Of a DNA stretch of 64,000 nt, positions 35,122 through 43,401 are shown piece after piece. Every line of letters starts with the position of its first letter. Position 1 is the stretch's first letter. The translations under genes and the position numbers were made by a program. The notes under the pieces were generated by a model. It was given only the letters and a program-made list of their open reading frames with translations, was not told the DNA's origin and did no database searches. Source of the stretch: Bacillaceae bacterium. Lineage in GTDB: Bacteria > Bacillota > Bacilli > JACDOE01. Where the stretch lies: the NCBI GenBank assembly GCA_017656255.1, contig JACDOE010000012.1, positions 1 through 64,000 on the forward strand, given 5' to 3'.

Positions 35122-36675
35122 ATGCGATCCACATTTCATGGGCTGGAAGTGAGTAAGCGGGCGTTGTTTACGCAGCAGAATGCTTTATATACAACGGGGC
35201 ACAATATTTCCAACGCCAACACGGAAGGCTATACCCGGCAGCGGGTGAATATGACGGCGACCAATCCGCTGGAAAGACCGGCGTGGAACCGCAGTACGGC
35301 TCCGGGGCAACTGGGGCAGGGGGTTGAAGTCCAGGAGATTCAGCGTATCCGGGAAGAATTTCTGGACATTCAATTCCGCGGAGAAAACAAAAAACTGGGA
35401 TATTACGAGATGACAAGTGATACGCTTGATAAAATACAGCGTATTCTCAACGAGCCCTCTGATGACGGTCTGCAATCCGTTATTGACCAGTTCTGGCAGT
35501 CCTGGGAAGACCTGAGCAAGGAGCCGTCCAGCCAGGCGGCGCGTGAAGTCGTCATTCGCCGGGGGATTGCCGTTGCCGAAACATTTTCCTATATCAATCA
35601 ATCTTTGCAAGATTTGCAGCAGGATTTAAATGATGTAGTCAGAGTGAAAGTTTCCGAAATCAACTCTTACGCCAGACAGATCAGTGAATTGAACCAGCAG
35701 ATTACCAAATCGGTATCCATCGGCGATCAGCCTAATGACCTGCTGGATAAACGGGATCTATTACTGGATAAGTTGTCGGAACTGGTTAATGTTCAAACGG
35801 TGAAGTATGACAATGGGTCGATTGATGTTTTAATTGGAGACAATCAGACACTTGTGGAAGGTCAAACCGCCATTCCGGTAACGGCTGATCCCGACCCTGC
35901 CAATAACGGATTCTATGCCGTTAAATTAGGAGGGGGAGATCTGGAACTGGAGTCCGGTTCCCTCTATGGCACGATTCAGTCCCGGGGTTATGTTGAAGAT
36001 GGTCAACCAAAAGGGATCATTGTGGAATTTCAACACCGGATCAATCAACTGGCGGTCCATTTTACACAGGAATTGAACGCCGTGCATGAAAGCGGATTAA
36101 ACCTGGATGATGTCAACGGTGGCAAATATTTTGGTGCAACGGATCCGGCTCTCCAACCGGACAGCCTGAAGTTTTTCGTCGATCGCTCGACCTATGAAGC
36201 GACGAAAGATGAAACACCGCCGACCTTTATCGATCCGACTTCCGCATTTGAGATCATGGTTAACCCTGAAATACAGAACAATACCAACAAGGTCGCAGCG
36301 GCCACACCTTCGTCTTCCCATCCCGACGGCTCTTCCTATGCGGGTGACGGAAGTAATGCTCTCAAAATTGCGGAGCTAAAACAGTTGTCCATTACGATTG
36401 AAGGGGAAAATACAACATTTGACGACTATTATCGTTACACTCTTTCCAGACTGGGTGTACAGGCCCAGGAAGCCATCCGGATGCGGGACAATACAGAACT
36501 TCTGTTGGGATCAGTTGAAGAGAAAAGACAATCCGTTTCCGGGGTCTCGCTGGATGAAGAAATGAGTAATATGATCAAATTTCAGCATGCCTATAATGCA
36601 GCGGCCCGAATGGTTACGGCGCTGGATGAAGTGCTGGACAAAGTGATTAACGGGATGGGTGTTGTCGGGCGTTAA
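35122..36675 (+). CDS. flgK: Flagellar hook-associated protein 1 FlgK
   Basis: A 517-residue exported structural protein joining hook and filament. The N-terminus has the rod/hook signature STFHGLEVSKRALFTQQNAL and TGHNISNANTEGYTRQRVN; the C-terminus (EEMSNMIKFQHAYNAAARMV, TALDEVLDKVINGMG) forms the second half of the D0 coiled coil. ATG at 35122 with AGAAGGGG upstream is preferred over GTG at 35113. Located between its chaperone gene and flgL. Confidence 0.96.
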   Translation: MRSTFHGLEVSKRALFTQQNALYTTGHNISNANTEGYTRQRVNMTATNPLERPAWNRSTAPGQLGQGVEVQEIQRIREEFLDIQFRGENKKLGYYEMTSDTLDKIQRILNEPSDDGLQSVIDQFWQSWEDLSKEPSSQAAREVVIRRGIAVAETFSYINQSLQDLQQDLNDVVRVKVSEINSYARQISELNQQITKSVSIGDQPNDLLDKRDLLLDKLSELVNVQTVKYDNGSIDVLIGDNQTLVEGQTAIPVTADPDPANNGFYAVKLGGGDLELESGSLYGTIQSRGYVEDGQPKGIIVEFQHRINQLAVHFTQELNAVHESGLNLDDVNGGKYFGATDPALQPDSLKFFVDRSTYEATKDETPPTFIDPTSAFEIMVNPEIQNNTNKVAAATPSSSHPDGSSYAGDGSNALKIAELKQLSITIEGENTTFDDYYRYTLSRLGVQAQEAIRMRDNTELLLGSVEEKRQSVSGVSLDEEMSNMIKFQHAYNAAARMVTALDEVLDKVINGMGVVGR

Positions 36676-36709
36676 TCATCATAATTGAATGTAAAAGGTG
36701 GTTATCATC

Positions 36710-37594
36710 ATGCGGGTGACACAGACAATGTTATCAAATAATATGTTGCAAAACTTGAATAAAAACATGGAGCGGATGAGCCAAACCCAGTACAAGTTAT
36801 CAACCGGAAAAGAAGTCCGCTTTCCCTCCGATGATCCGGTTCGGGCCGTCCGGGGGATCAAGCATCGCTCCGGTCTGACCGAGATTCATCAATATCAGGA
36901 TAATATCAAGGACGCCAAAGCATGGAATGAATATACGGATTCGGTGCTGATGGATATTACCAGTGCCCTGCAGCGTTTTCGGGAACTGGTTGTCTATTCC
37001 GGGGATGAGGCGCTGGAACAGACTTCGCTTGAATCCATCGCCAAGGAATTGAATCAGTTGATCGATCATATCGGAGCGGCAGCCAATGCCCAGATGGGAG
37101 GGCGGTATATCTTCGCCGGAACCGATACCTTAAACCCGCCCTATGACCCGGCAACCCGAACCTGGGTCAATACCAACACGGATAAAATTCAGGTAGAGGT
37201 GGGCCGCGGAACTAAGCTGGATATGAATTTGAATGGGGTGGACATTTTTGGACCGAGTGCGGGTCCAACCCCGATGTTTGATCTGCTTACTGATATAGCC
37301 AACCAGGTGCAAAGCGGCCAGAGTGCGGCGGATCATCTGGAAGAACTGGATGGGTTAATCAATAATATGCTGTCGTTGCAGGCCCGTGTTGGAGCCAATT
37401 ACAACCGTCTGGAAATGATTGAATCCCGGCTGGGCAAAATGGAAATTCAGACGACAAAATTAATGTCCAGGGCTGAGGATGCGGATCTGGCGGAAGTTAT
37501 TATGGATTTGAAAAACCAGGAAAATGTACACCGGGCTTCTCTCGCAGCCGGCGCACGTATCATTCAGCCGTCTTTAATGGATTTCCTCCGATAA
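36710..37594 (+). CDS. flgL: Flagellar hook-associated protein 3 FlgL
   Basis: A 294-residue junction protein related to flagellin. The N-terminus MRVTQTMLSNNMLQNLNKNM and GKEVRFPSDDPVRAVRGI and the C-terminal DLAEVIMDLKNQENVHRASL are characteristic. ATG at 36710 lies about 10 bases after AAAAGG; the upstream GTG at 36698 overlaps that site and is unlikely. It lies 34 bases behind flgK in the same operon. Confidence 0.95.
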   Translation: MRVTQTMLSNNMLQNLNKNMERMSQTQYKLSTGKEVRFPSDDPVRAVRGIKHRSGLTEIHQYQDNIKDAKAWNEYTDSVLMDITSALQRFRELVVYSGDEALEQTSLESIAKELNQLIDHIGAAANAQMGGRYIFAGTDTLNPPYDPATRTWVNTNTDKIQVEVGRGTKLDMNLNGVDIFGPSAGPTPMFDLLTDIANQVQSGQSAADHLEELDGLINNMLSLQARVGANYNRLEMIESRLGKMEIQTTKLMSRAEDADLAEVIMDLKNQENVHRASLAAGARIIQPSLMDFLR

Positions 37595-37621
37595 TTATCG
37601 ACTAGAAGGCAGGAACAGACC

Positions 37622-38203
37622 ATGAAAATAGGACAGGTCATGATTCAGCAACAGTTTGCCCGGATTGGGATTCGACAAAAACCCGCTCAATGGCAGATGG
37701 AAGTAGGTCATGCCAGAACGGAACACCATGTTTCACCTGCGAAAATTGAGATGGAACGAACGGATTCAAAACTGCAGATTAACGCAGACAGGATGCGGGC
37801 GGATTTTCATCTGAAACCTCTAACTGATTTTTTGAGGGATGAAGGAAAGAAAGCGTACCAGAAAGGTCTCGGAGCCATTCAGGAAATCGCGGCTGAAGGA
37901 GATGATTTCGCCCGGATTGAACTGGGACGCAGTGTCCGTCAGGTGATTGCCGATCAGGCCAGGGCTGATTTTAATGAAACACCGGAATTCGGCCTGGGAG
38001 TGGTCCCCAGTTTTAACAGCATACAAATTTCATATCAGCCCGGAACTTTAAAAATGAATGTGGATCCGGGAGGCGTAAAAGTGGATGCGGAACCCCGCTA
38101 TCCTGTCTCATCCTATCAGCGCGGATCCCTGGAAGTCTATTTAAAGCAGAAACATGCCGTTCAGGTTGATACGAATCTAAGACCGGTAGATATGAAAGTC
38201 TAA
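37622..38203 (+). CDS. yviE: DUF6470 family protein YviE
   Basis: A 193-residue soluble protein of the YviE/DUF6470 family, always found between flgL and fliW in Bacillales. It begins with MKIGQVMIQQQFARIGIRQK and has repeated stretches with alternating charged residues (KIEMERTDSKLQINADRMRA, PGTLKMNVDPGGVKVDAEPR), consistent with a beta structure. The function is unknown; position suggests flagellar assembly. It starts 27 bases after flgL. Confidence 0.85.
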   Translation: MKIGQVMIQQQFARIGIRQKPAQWQMEVGHARTEHHVSPAKIEMERTDSKLQINADRMRADFHLKPLTDFLRDEGKKAYQKGLGAIQEIAAEGDDFARIELGRSVRQVIADQARADFNETPEFGLGVVPSFNSIQISYQPGTLKMNVDPGGVKVDAEPRYPVSSYQRGSLEVYLKQKHAVQVDTNLRPVDMKV

Positions 38204-38225
38204 TTTTTTAAGACAGGTGATCAGA

Positions 38226-38687
38226 ATGAAAGTAAAAACGAAATTTTTGGACGAGATTGAGGTTGACGAGAAGGACATATTGCGATTTGAGAAACGTTTG
38301 CCGGGCTTTCCCGAGGAGGATCGGTTTGTGATGGTTCCGATTCAGGAGGGAAGTCCTTTTTATTTGCTGCAGTCTGTCAAGACGACCCCGGTGGCGTTTG
38401 TGGTCCTCAATCCGTATCTGTTTTACACCGATTATGAGTTTAAACTGCCCGGATCGGTGCAGAAGGAATTGCAGATCAATGAATCATCGCGAATCGAAGT
38501 CTGGACGATGGTGGTGTTAAAGGACGAACTGAAAAAGAGTACGGTTAATTTAAAAGCCCCGATCATTATTAACCGGGACGTTGGGAAGGGTCAGCAGATT
38601 ATTCTTGAAAAAGAGCAATATGAGACCCGGCACCTGCTTTTTGCCGGAAATCAGGAAGAATCTCCCGTGGCGGAGGGGGAATCTTAA
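38226..38687 (+). CDS. fliW: Flagellar assembly factor FliW
   Basis: A 153-residue protein that binds flagellin and, when free, binds CsrA and relieves its repression of hag. Hallmarks are [19 protein letters not shown] near the start, [20 protein letters not shown], and [20 protein letters not shown] near the end. ATG at 38226 after AGGTGAT is preferred to the GTG at 38217. The stop codon is 1 base before csrA, so FliW and its target are made together. Confidence 0.95.
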   Translation: MKVKTKFLDEIEVDEKDILRFEKRLPGFPEEDRFVMVPIQEGSPFYLLQSVKTTPVAFVVLNPYLFYTDYEFKLPGSVQKELQINESSRIEVWTMVVLKDELKKSTVNLKAPIIINRDVGKGQQIILEKEQYETRHLLFAGNQEESPVAEGES

Positions 38688-38688
38688 C

Positions 38689-38934
38689 ATGCTGGTACTG
38701 ACAAGGAAACCGCAGCAGTCGATCATGATCGGGGATGAGATTGAGATTATCATTATCAGTGTAAACAAGGATCAGGTGCGGATCGGGATTAACGCACCGG
38801 AGCATATTGAGATACATCGGAAGGAAATCTATGTCTCGATTCAGGAGGAGAACCAGAACGCGGCACGTGGAGAAAATGTCCTGGATCTTGTTCAGGGGAT
38901 TACCCGATTGATTAAAAAACAATCGGATCAATAA
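38689..38934 (+). CDS. csrA: Carbon storage regulator CsrA
   Basis: An 81-residue RNA-binding repressor. [20 protein letters not shown] and [18 protein letters not shown] carry the beta strands and the arginine of the RNA-binding surface. Longer than the 61-residue Gram-negative form at the C-terminus, as usual where FliW is the antagonist. AGGGGGAATC (within fliW) serves as ribosome site. Its target is the hag leader 150-190 bases downstream, which has a GGA hairpin and a GGA-containing ribosome site. Confidence 0.96.
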   Translation: MLVLTRKPQQSIMIGDEIEIIIISVNKDQVRIGINAPEHIEIHRKEIYVSIQEENQNAARGENVLDLVQGITRLIKKQSDQ

Positions 38935-39014
38935 AACGAGGCAAAAAACAAAGAATGAGAGAGATAATGATAGAAAATGAAAGATATTTGGCTATAAACG
39001 TCTAAAATTAGGGT

Positions 39015-39041
39015 TGAACAGGTGCGTGATTAGGCCGACAT
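39015..39041 (+). promoter_or_regulatory. SigD promoter of hag
   Basis: GCCGACAT (39034-39041) is a near-consensus SigD -10 box; 15 bases upstream is TGAA (39015-39018) in place of TAAA. The transcript would have an untranslated leader of about 80 bases. Confidence 0.6.
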
Positions 39042-39088
39042 AACAAATAGAGAGGGAAAGGAAAATGGGCCCATTGAATTTCCCTTGA

Positions 39089-39123
39089 TTAGCAAGGATG
39101 CTAAATACACATTTCAGGGAGGA
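39089..39123 (+). promoter_or_regulatory. CsrA binding sites in hag leader
   Basis: TTAGCA (39089-39094), loop AGGA, TGCTAA (39099-39104) is a perfect 6-bp hairpin presenting GGA in the loop, the classic high-affinity CsrA site. The second site is the ribosome binding site AGGGAGGA (39116-39123). A CsrA dimer could bridge both and block translation. Further upstream the palindrome AATGGGCCCATT (39064-39075) forms another hairpin. Confidence 0.8.
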
Positions 39124-39131
39124 AGATGTAC

Positions 39132-40367
39132 ATGATTATCAATCACAATTTAAGTGCGATCAACGCACACCGTCAATTGCTCGTCAGTAACTCGATGGGA
39201 CAGAAGTCTCTGGAGAAATTGTCTTCCGGTCTTCGCATCAACCGTGCCGCAGACGATGCAGCCGGACTGGCTATCTCCGAAAAAATGCGCGGACAGATTC
39301 GCGGACTGCAGCAGGCTGCTCGGAATGCTCAGGATGGTATTTCCTTGATTCAGACTGCTGAAGGTGCTTTGAATGAGTCTCACTCCATCATTCAGCGGAT
39401 GCGTGAACTGTCTGTTCAGGCTGCCAACGACACGAACACCGATACAGACCGTGCCAAGCTGCAACAGGAAATGGACCAACTGGCGCAGGAATTAGCTCGG
39501 ATCGGAGATACCACTGAATTTAACACAAAGAAACTTCTCGATGGTTCATATCAGGGAACGTTCCAGATCGGCGCTAATGAAGGTCAAACCATGAGTGTCA
39601 CAATTAATGATATGCGTTCTTTCGAATTAGGCGTAGCTGGTAATGTAAAATACACTGAAACAGTTACACCAAGTGGTACCACTGATTTTGTTGATGGGGA
39701 ATATACCATTGATGGTACTGACTTGAAAGACGCTAATGGTAATGTTGTAGCTACAACTGCTGATGGTGGTGTAACCTGGACATCTTCGGCCAATTCCGAG
39801 ACCATTACTTTTACTCAGGCTGTTGATTCCGGTAAAATCGTTATTGAAAACGGTGAGGCTACCGGAACTGCTGAATTCACAAACGATGGGTTGGAAGCAG
39901 GTAGTTATACAATAAAATATGCTGCGGGTGCTTCTGAAATTGTAGATGCTAACGGAAATGTTATTGCTACATCAACTGATGACACCAACTTTGTTGATGC
40001 AGATGGAACCACTGTTTTAACACTTGATGCAGCTGCAACGGCTGATATGGATATTACAGTTGGTGGTGCTGATATTACCAGCCAATCTGCTGCTGGCTCT
40101 ACCATCACCACAGTCAACAACGCACTCGACACCATCTCCCAGCAGCGTTCTGAACTGGGTGCAATCCAGAACCGTCTCGAACACACCATCGCCAACCTGG
40201 ATACCGCTGCAGAAAACCTGCAGGCTGCGGAATCTCGTATCCGTGACGTCGATATGGCCAAAGAGATGATGGAATTCACGCGGACCAACATCCTTCAGCA
40301 GGCTGGTACGGCTATGCTGGCTCAGGCCAATGCTCGTCCGCAGACAGTTCTTCAACTTCTCGGATAA
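39132..40367 (+). CDS. hag: Flagellin
   Basis: A 411-residue filament protein. The N-terminal D0/D1 part (MIINHNLSAINAHRQL, LSSGLRINRAADDAAGLAIS) and C-terminal D1/D0 part (LGAIQNRLEHTIANLDTAAE, FTRTNILQQAGTAMLAQANA) are conserved. In between, residues about 165-320 form an inserted surface domain that is more AT-rich at DNA level and contains two similar blocks around DANGNVVATTADG and DANGNVIATSTDD. ATG at 39132 is preferred to 39126, which lies too close to AGGGAGGA. Controlled by SigD at transcription and CsrA/FliW at translation. Confidence 0.96.
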   Translation: MIINHNLSAINAHRQLLVSNSMGQKSLEKLSSGLRINRAADDAAGLAISEKMRGQIRGLQQAARNAQDGISLIQTAEGALNESHSIIQRMRELSVQAANDTNTDTDRAKLQQEMDQLAQELARIGDTTEFNTKKLLDGSYQGTFQIGANEGQTMSVTINDMRSFELGVAGNVKYTETVTPSGTTDFVDGEYTIDGTDLKDANGNVVATTADGGVTWTSSANSETITFTQAVDSGKIVIENGEATGTAEFTNDGLEAGSYTIKYAAGASEIVDANGNVIATSTDDTNFVDADGTTVLTLDAAATADMDITVGGADITSQSAAGSTITTVNNALDTISQQRSELGAIQNRLEHTIANLDTAAENLQAAESRIRDVDMAKEMMEFTRTNILQQAGTAMLAQANARPQTVLQLLG

Positions 40368-40387
40368 TAAACGCATCATCAATATTC

Positions 40388-40414
40388 GGGCCGGCCAATA
40401 CGGGCCGGCCTTAT
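40388..40414 (+). terminator. Terminator of hag
   Basis: GGGCCGGCC (40388-40396) and GGGCCGGCC (40402-40410) form a strong GC stem of at least 8 bp, followed by a short TTAT. The position after the flagellin stop supports the call in spite of the weak T run. Confidence 0.7.
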
Positions 40415-40455
40415 CCATATTTACCCCTCAATAAAGGGAAAGGGGGAGGACTGGA

Positions 40456-40836
40456 ATGAAAATCGAATCCGGTAATACACCTTTCGTGCCAAACGGCAAA
40501 CAGGTCGAAAGTATAAACAAGTCCGTTCCGTCAGCAGAAACCAACCCGCATCAGGAAAAACAACAACTCCAGACATCGGGCGAGGAGAACAAAGATAAAA
40601 ATCAGCTTCTAAATGAAGAACAGTTGCAGGCCAAATTGGATAAAATCAATCATACCGTGGCCCTGTACAACAAACAATTAAAATTTGAATTCCACAAAGA
40701 TGCCAATCAACTGATGGTTAAAGTCATCAATAAAGAAACCCACGAAGTCATCCGTGAATTGCCACCGGAAGAAATCCTCGACCTTGAGGCCCGTATTCGT
40801 AATATGATCGGCATCCTGATCGACGAGAAACTGTAA
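40456..40836 (+). CDS. flaG: FlaG family protein (YvyC)
   Basis: A 126-residue protein. The first 60 residues are polar and disordered; the conserved FlaG domain (about 62-125) includes LKFEFHKDANQLMVKVINKE and VIRELPPEEILDLEARIRNM. FlaG proteins influence filament length; mechanism is unclear. AAAGGGGGAGGA lies before the ATG. First gene of the flaG-fliD-fliS-fliT operon, 15 bases before fliD. Confidence 0.92.
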   Translation: MKIESGNTPFVPNGKQVESINKSVPSAETNPHQEKQQLQTSGEENKDKNQLLNEEQLQAKLDKINHTVALYNKQLKFEFHKDANQLMVKVINKETHEVIRELPPEEILDLEARIRNMIGILIDEKL

Positions 40837-40850
40837 AGGAGGGACAGGTT

Positions 40851-42260
40851 ATGGCAGGAGAAATCGGTTTTTCCGGATTAGCATCAGGTATTGATACACA
40901 GGCCCTGATCGACCAGTTGATGGCCATCGAACGACGCCCTCTGGTCAGAATGAATGGGCAACTGAGTGACCTGGAATCCACCAAAAAAATCTGGCAACAG
41001 ATCAACACAAAATTGAAAAATCTGGAACAGTCACTGGCCGATTTGAAATCAGCATCCACTTATACCAGCAAAGCTGTTACCAGCACCAGTGATAATGTCG
41101 CCACAGCCACGGCGGAAAGTACAGCAGCCGATACCACTTACAACCTGGAAGTCATCGCCCTCGCTGAAGCTCACTCCATCGCTTCTGCATCTGATCAGGT
41201 GGATCCCAACAATTATTTTGCGACCAATGCCACCGCCAATTTGAGCCTGACCGTCGGTTCACAGGCCCAGAGCATTGACATCACGATCAATGACACCGAT
41301 ACCATGGAAGACATCCTGGACAAGATCAATAATCAGGTGGCCACCCTGCAGGAAGCGGATTCCAGTTTTATTGGCGTCGAGGCGTCGATCATCAACGGGC
41401 AACTGGTACTGGTAAGTGAAGAAACGGGATTGAGCAATGCCATTACGGTTAATACCGATGATCTGGGATTGTTGTATGATTCCGGCGCAGCTGCTTTTGT
41501 CAATGAACTTCAGGCGGCCAAAGACGCTTCCTTTGAAATCAATAACCTGCAGATGACACGTTCCACCAATACTGTAGATGATGCTGTCAGTGGTGTTACC
41601 TTCACATTAAAAGAGACCGGTACCACGTCGATTACGGTGGATAAGGATGCGGACAAGACAGTTGATGCGGTCAAGAAATTTGTTAAAGCGTATAATGACG
41701 CTTACGAATTTATCTATGACCAGTATGATATATCCGGGGACGACAATGCCGCTGGAAATCTGAAAGGGGATTATTCTGTTTCCTTAATCCTGGACAACCT
41801 TTGGCGGAAAGTCACACAGGAAGTCAACAATAGTGGAGCCTTAACTCACTTGTCCCAGATTGGTATTCAGACAGAAGGTTTAACCGGTGACAGCGTGTCC
41901 GGTAAACTGAAAGTGGATGAAACCAAATTAAAGGAAGCCCTGCAGGAGGACCCGTCATCCGTTCAACAACTGTTTTCCAACAGTAACGAAACGGGTATTG
42001 CCGACTCCCTTGAAGAATATCTGAATTCATACATTGAGTATGGGACCGGTATCATTTCGGAGAGACAAAAATCGATCGAGCGGCAGATAGAAGCGATGAA
42101 AGACCAGATTGAACGGTTCTCTGATCGTATGGATATCCGTGAACAAAATCTGATCCGGCAATTTACGGAAATGGAGAAGGCGTTGTCTGCCATGAGTGCA
42201 CAGTCCAACTGGTTTGCATCACAAATGGCATCGCTCCCGTCATACAGTCAACAAAAATAA
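40851..42260 (+). CDS. fliD: Flagellar cap protein FliD
   Basis: A 469-residue filament cap that helps flagellin fold at the tip. FSGLASGIDTQALIDQLMAI at the start and the C-terminal coiled coil (SIERQIEAMKDQIERFSDRM, REQNLIRQFTEMEKALSAM) define the family. AAAGGAGGG precedes the ATG. Operon with flaG, fliS and fliT. Confidence 0.96.
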   Translation: MAGEIGFSGLASGIDTQALIDQLMAIERRPLVRMNGQLSDLESTKKIWQQINTKLKNLEQSLADLKSASTYTSKAVTSTSDNVATATAESTAADTTYNLEVIALAEAHSIASASDQVDPNNYFATNATANLSLTVGSQAQSIDITINDTDTMEDILDKINNQVATLQEADSSFIGVEASIINGQLVLVSEETGLSNAITVNTDDLGLLYDSGAAAFVNELQAAKDASFEINNLQMTRSTNTVDDAVSGVTFTLKETGTTSITVDKDADKTVDAVKKFVKAYNDAYEFIYDQYDISGDDNAAGNLKGDYSVSLILDNLWRKVTQEVNNSGALTHLSQIGIQTEGLTGDSVSGKLKVDETKLKEALQEDPSSVQQLFSNSNETGIADSLEEYLNSYIEYGTGIISERQKSIERQIEAMKDQIERFSDRMDIREQNLIRQFTEMEKALSAMSAQSNWFASQMASLPSYSQQK

Positions 42261-42275
42261 AAGGGGGATCTTATC

Positions 42276-42674
42276 ATGAACGTAAATCCATACCAACAGT
42301 ATCGGCAGACGCAGATTACCACAGCATCGCCCCAGGAGTTAGTCTTGATGCTCTATGACGGAGGCATTAAAGTATTGAAGGAAGCGATCAGGCATATTGA
42401 CAATGAGGAGCCGAATCAAGCCCATGAATCCCTGATCAAGGGACAGGAAATCATTATGGAACTTCATGCCAGCCTTAATCATGATGCCGGTGAACTGACT
42501 GACCATCTGGGAAGGTTATATGATTATATGTATCGCCGGCTCATCGAAGCCAATCTGCAAAAGGACCGTGCCATGATTGAAGAAGTTCTGGGATTCCTTC
42601 AGGATCTGCGCACGACCTGGAATGAAGCGATGAAACTGGCAAAAGAAAAAGAAGGAAAGGTCATCAATGGATAG
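42276..42674 (+). CDS. fliS: Flagellin export chaperone FliS
   Basis: A 132-residue helical chaperone that binds the flagellin C-terminus. YQQYRQTQITTASPQELVLM and LYDGGIKVLKEAI at the start and LGFLQDLRTTWNEAMK near the end are diagnostic. GGGGGATC lies upstream. The end overlaps fliT by 8 bases. Confidence 0.96.
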   Translation: MNVNPYQQYRQTQITTASPQELVLMLYDGGIKVLKEAIRHIDNEEPNQAHESLIKGQEIIMELHASLNHDAGELTDHLGRLYDYMYRRLIEANLQKDRAMIEEVLGFLQDLRTTWNEAMKLAKEKEGKVING

Positions 42675-43089
42675 ATCGATCGCCGAGCAAATCCATTCAC
42701 TCTACCAGAAAAAATGGGAACTGCTTGAATCTATCGAACATCGGTTAAAACAACAAAACCAGCACGCTGATCTCGATATCTATCAGAAGACACAGCATGA
42801 CATGAAACAATTTTCGCAACTGGATCAACCTATCCACACGCTTATTCAACTCGATACAGAACAGCAATGCCGTCCGCTGGTAGAAAAGTGGAATCATAAA
42901 ATCGAAAATAAGCTGCAGGAACTTAACCAACTTAATGAACAAAATTTAAAACAGATGAAACAAAAATTTGACGGTACCCTTCATGAAATCAAATCGTTTC
43001 GTAAAATGCGACAGGGGATTCAGAAGTACGCCAGTATGGGACTGGAAAACCAGACACCCAATCCCTACTATTTTGACGATAAACGTTAA
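42667..43089 (+). CDS. fliT: FliT-like flagellar protein
   Basis: A 140-residue, strongly helical, glutamine- and charge-rich protein without signal or membrane segments. Sequence identity to FliT is low in all Bacillales; the call rests on helical make-up (LYQKKWELLESIEHRLKQQ, LNQLNEQNLKQMKQKFDG) and position directly after fliS, overlapping by 8 bases. Such proteins are chaperones for FliD. The C-terminal GLENQTPNPYYFDDKR is typical of Bacillus homologues. A terminator follows. Confidence 0.8.
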   Translation: MDRSIAEQIHSLYQKKWELLESIEHRLKQQNQHADLDIYQKTQHDMKQFSQLDQPIHTLIQLDTEQQCRPLVEKWNHKIENKLQELNQLNEQNLKQMKQKFDGTLHEIKSFRKMRQGIQKYASMGLENQTPNPYYFDDKR

Positions 43090-43090
43090 A

Positions 43091-43130
43091 AATACACCTC
43101 ATTCTAATAACAGGTGTATTTTTTATTTTT
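43091..43130 (+). terminator. Terminator of fliD operon
   Basis: AATACACCT (43091-43099) pairs perfectly with AGGTGTATT (43112-43120) and is followed by a long T-rich run. Confidence 0.9.
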
Positions 43131-43252
43131 TATTAAACGGTGACAGTTGTTAATAACCTGTGCACAACCTGATAACAACCACCCTCCCCCCTGTGGAAAA
43201 CCCACCTCCCCCTGTTCTCCCCAAATCTACCATTTTCGCAACTTTCTATCAC

Positions 43253-43281
43253 TTGAAAACATATGCATTCATATGTATAAT
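43253..43281 (+). promoter_or_regulatory. Promoter with palindrome, amino-acid ABC transporter
   Basis: TTGAAA (43253-43258), 17 bases and a perfect TATAAT (43276-43281). The whole spacer is the palindrome ACATATG-CATT-CATATGT (43259-43276), an obvious repressor site. In the register 43262-43279 it also fits the ARG-box consensus TNTGNATWWWWATNCANA at 12 of 14 defined positions, so ArgR/AhrC is one candidate. Confidence 0.75.
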
Positions 43282-43295
43282 TTATTCTGTTAGAC

Positions 43296-43351
43296 GGCTT
43301 TTTCTATCAACACACAAATTGCGTCAATTACATAGAAAAAGCCATTTTTTA
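43296..43351 (+). terminator. Terminator-like attenuator in transporter leader
   Basis: GGCTTTTTCTAT (43296-43307) pairs perfectly over 12 bp with ATAGAAAAAGCC (43332-43343), followed by ATTTTTTATT. The loop holds a second small hairpin AATTG/CAATT. It lies between the promoter at 43253 and the gene at 43402, so full-length transcription requires read-through or antitermination. Confidence 0.75.
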
Positions 43352-43401
43352 TTAATGTTATCAATTTTACGACATTTATTTTTAAAAGGGGGATACAAAA
43401 A

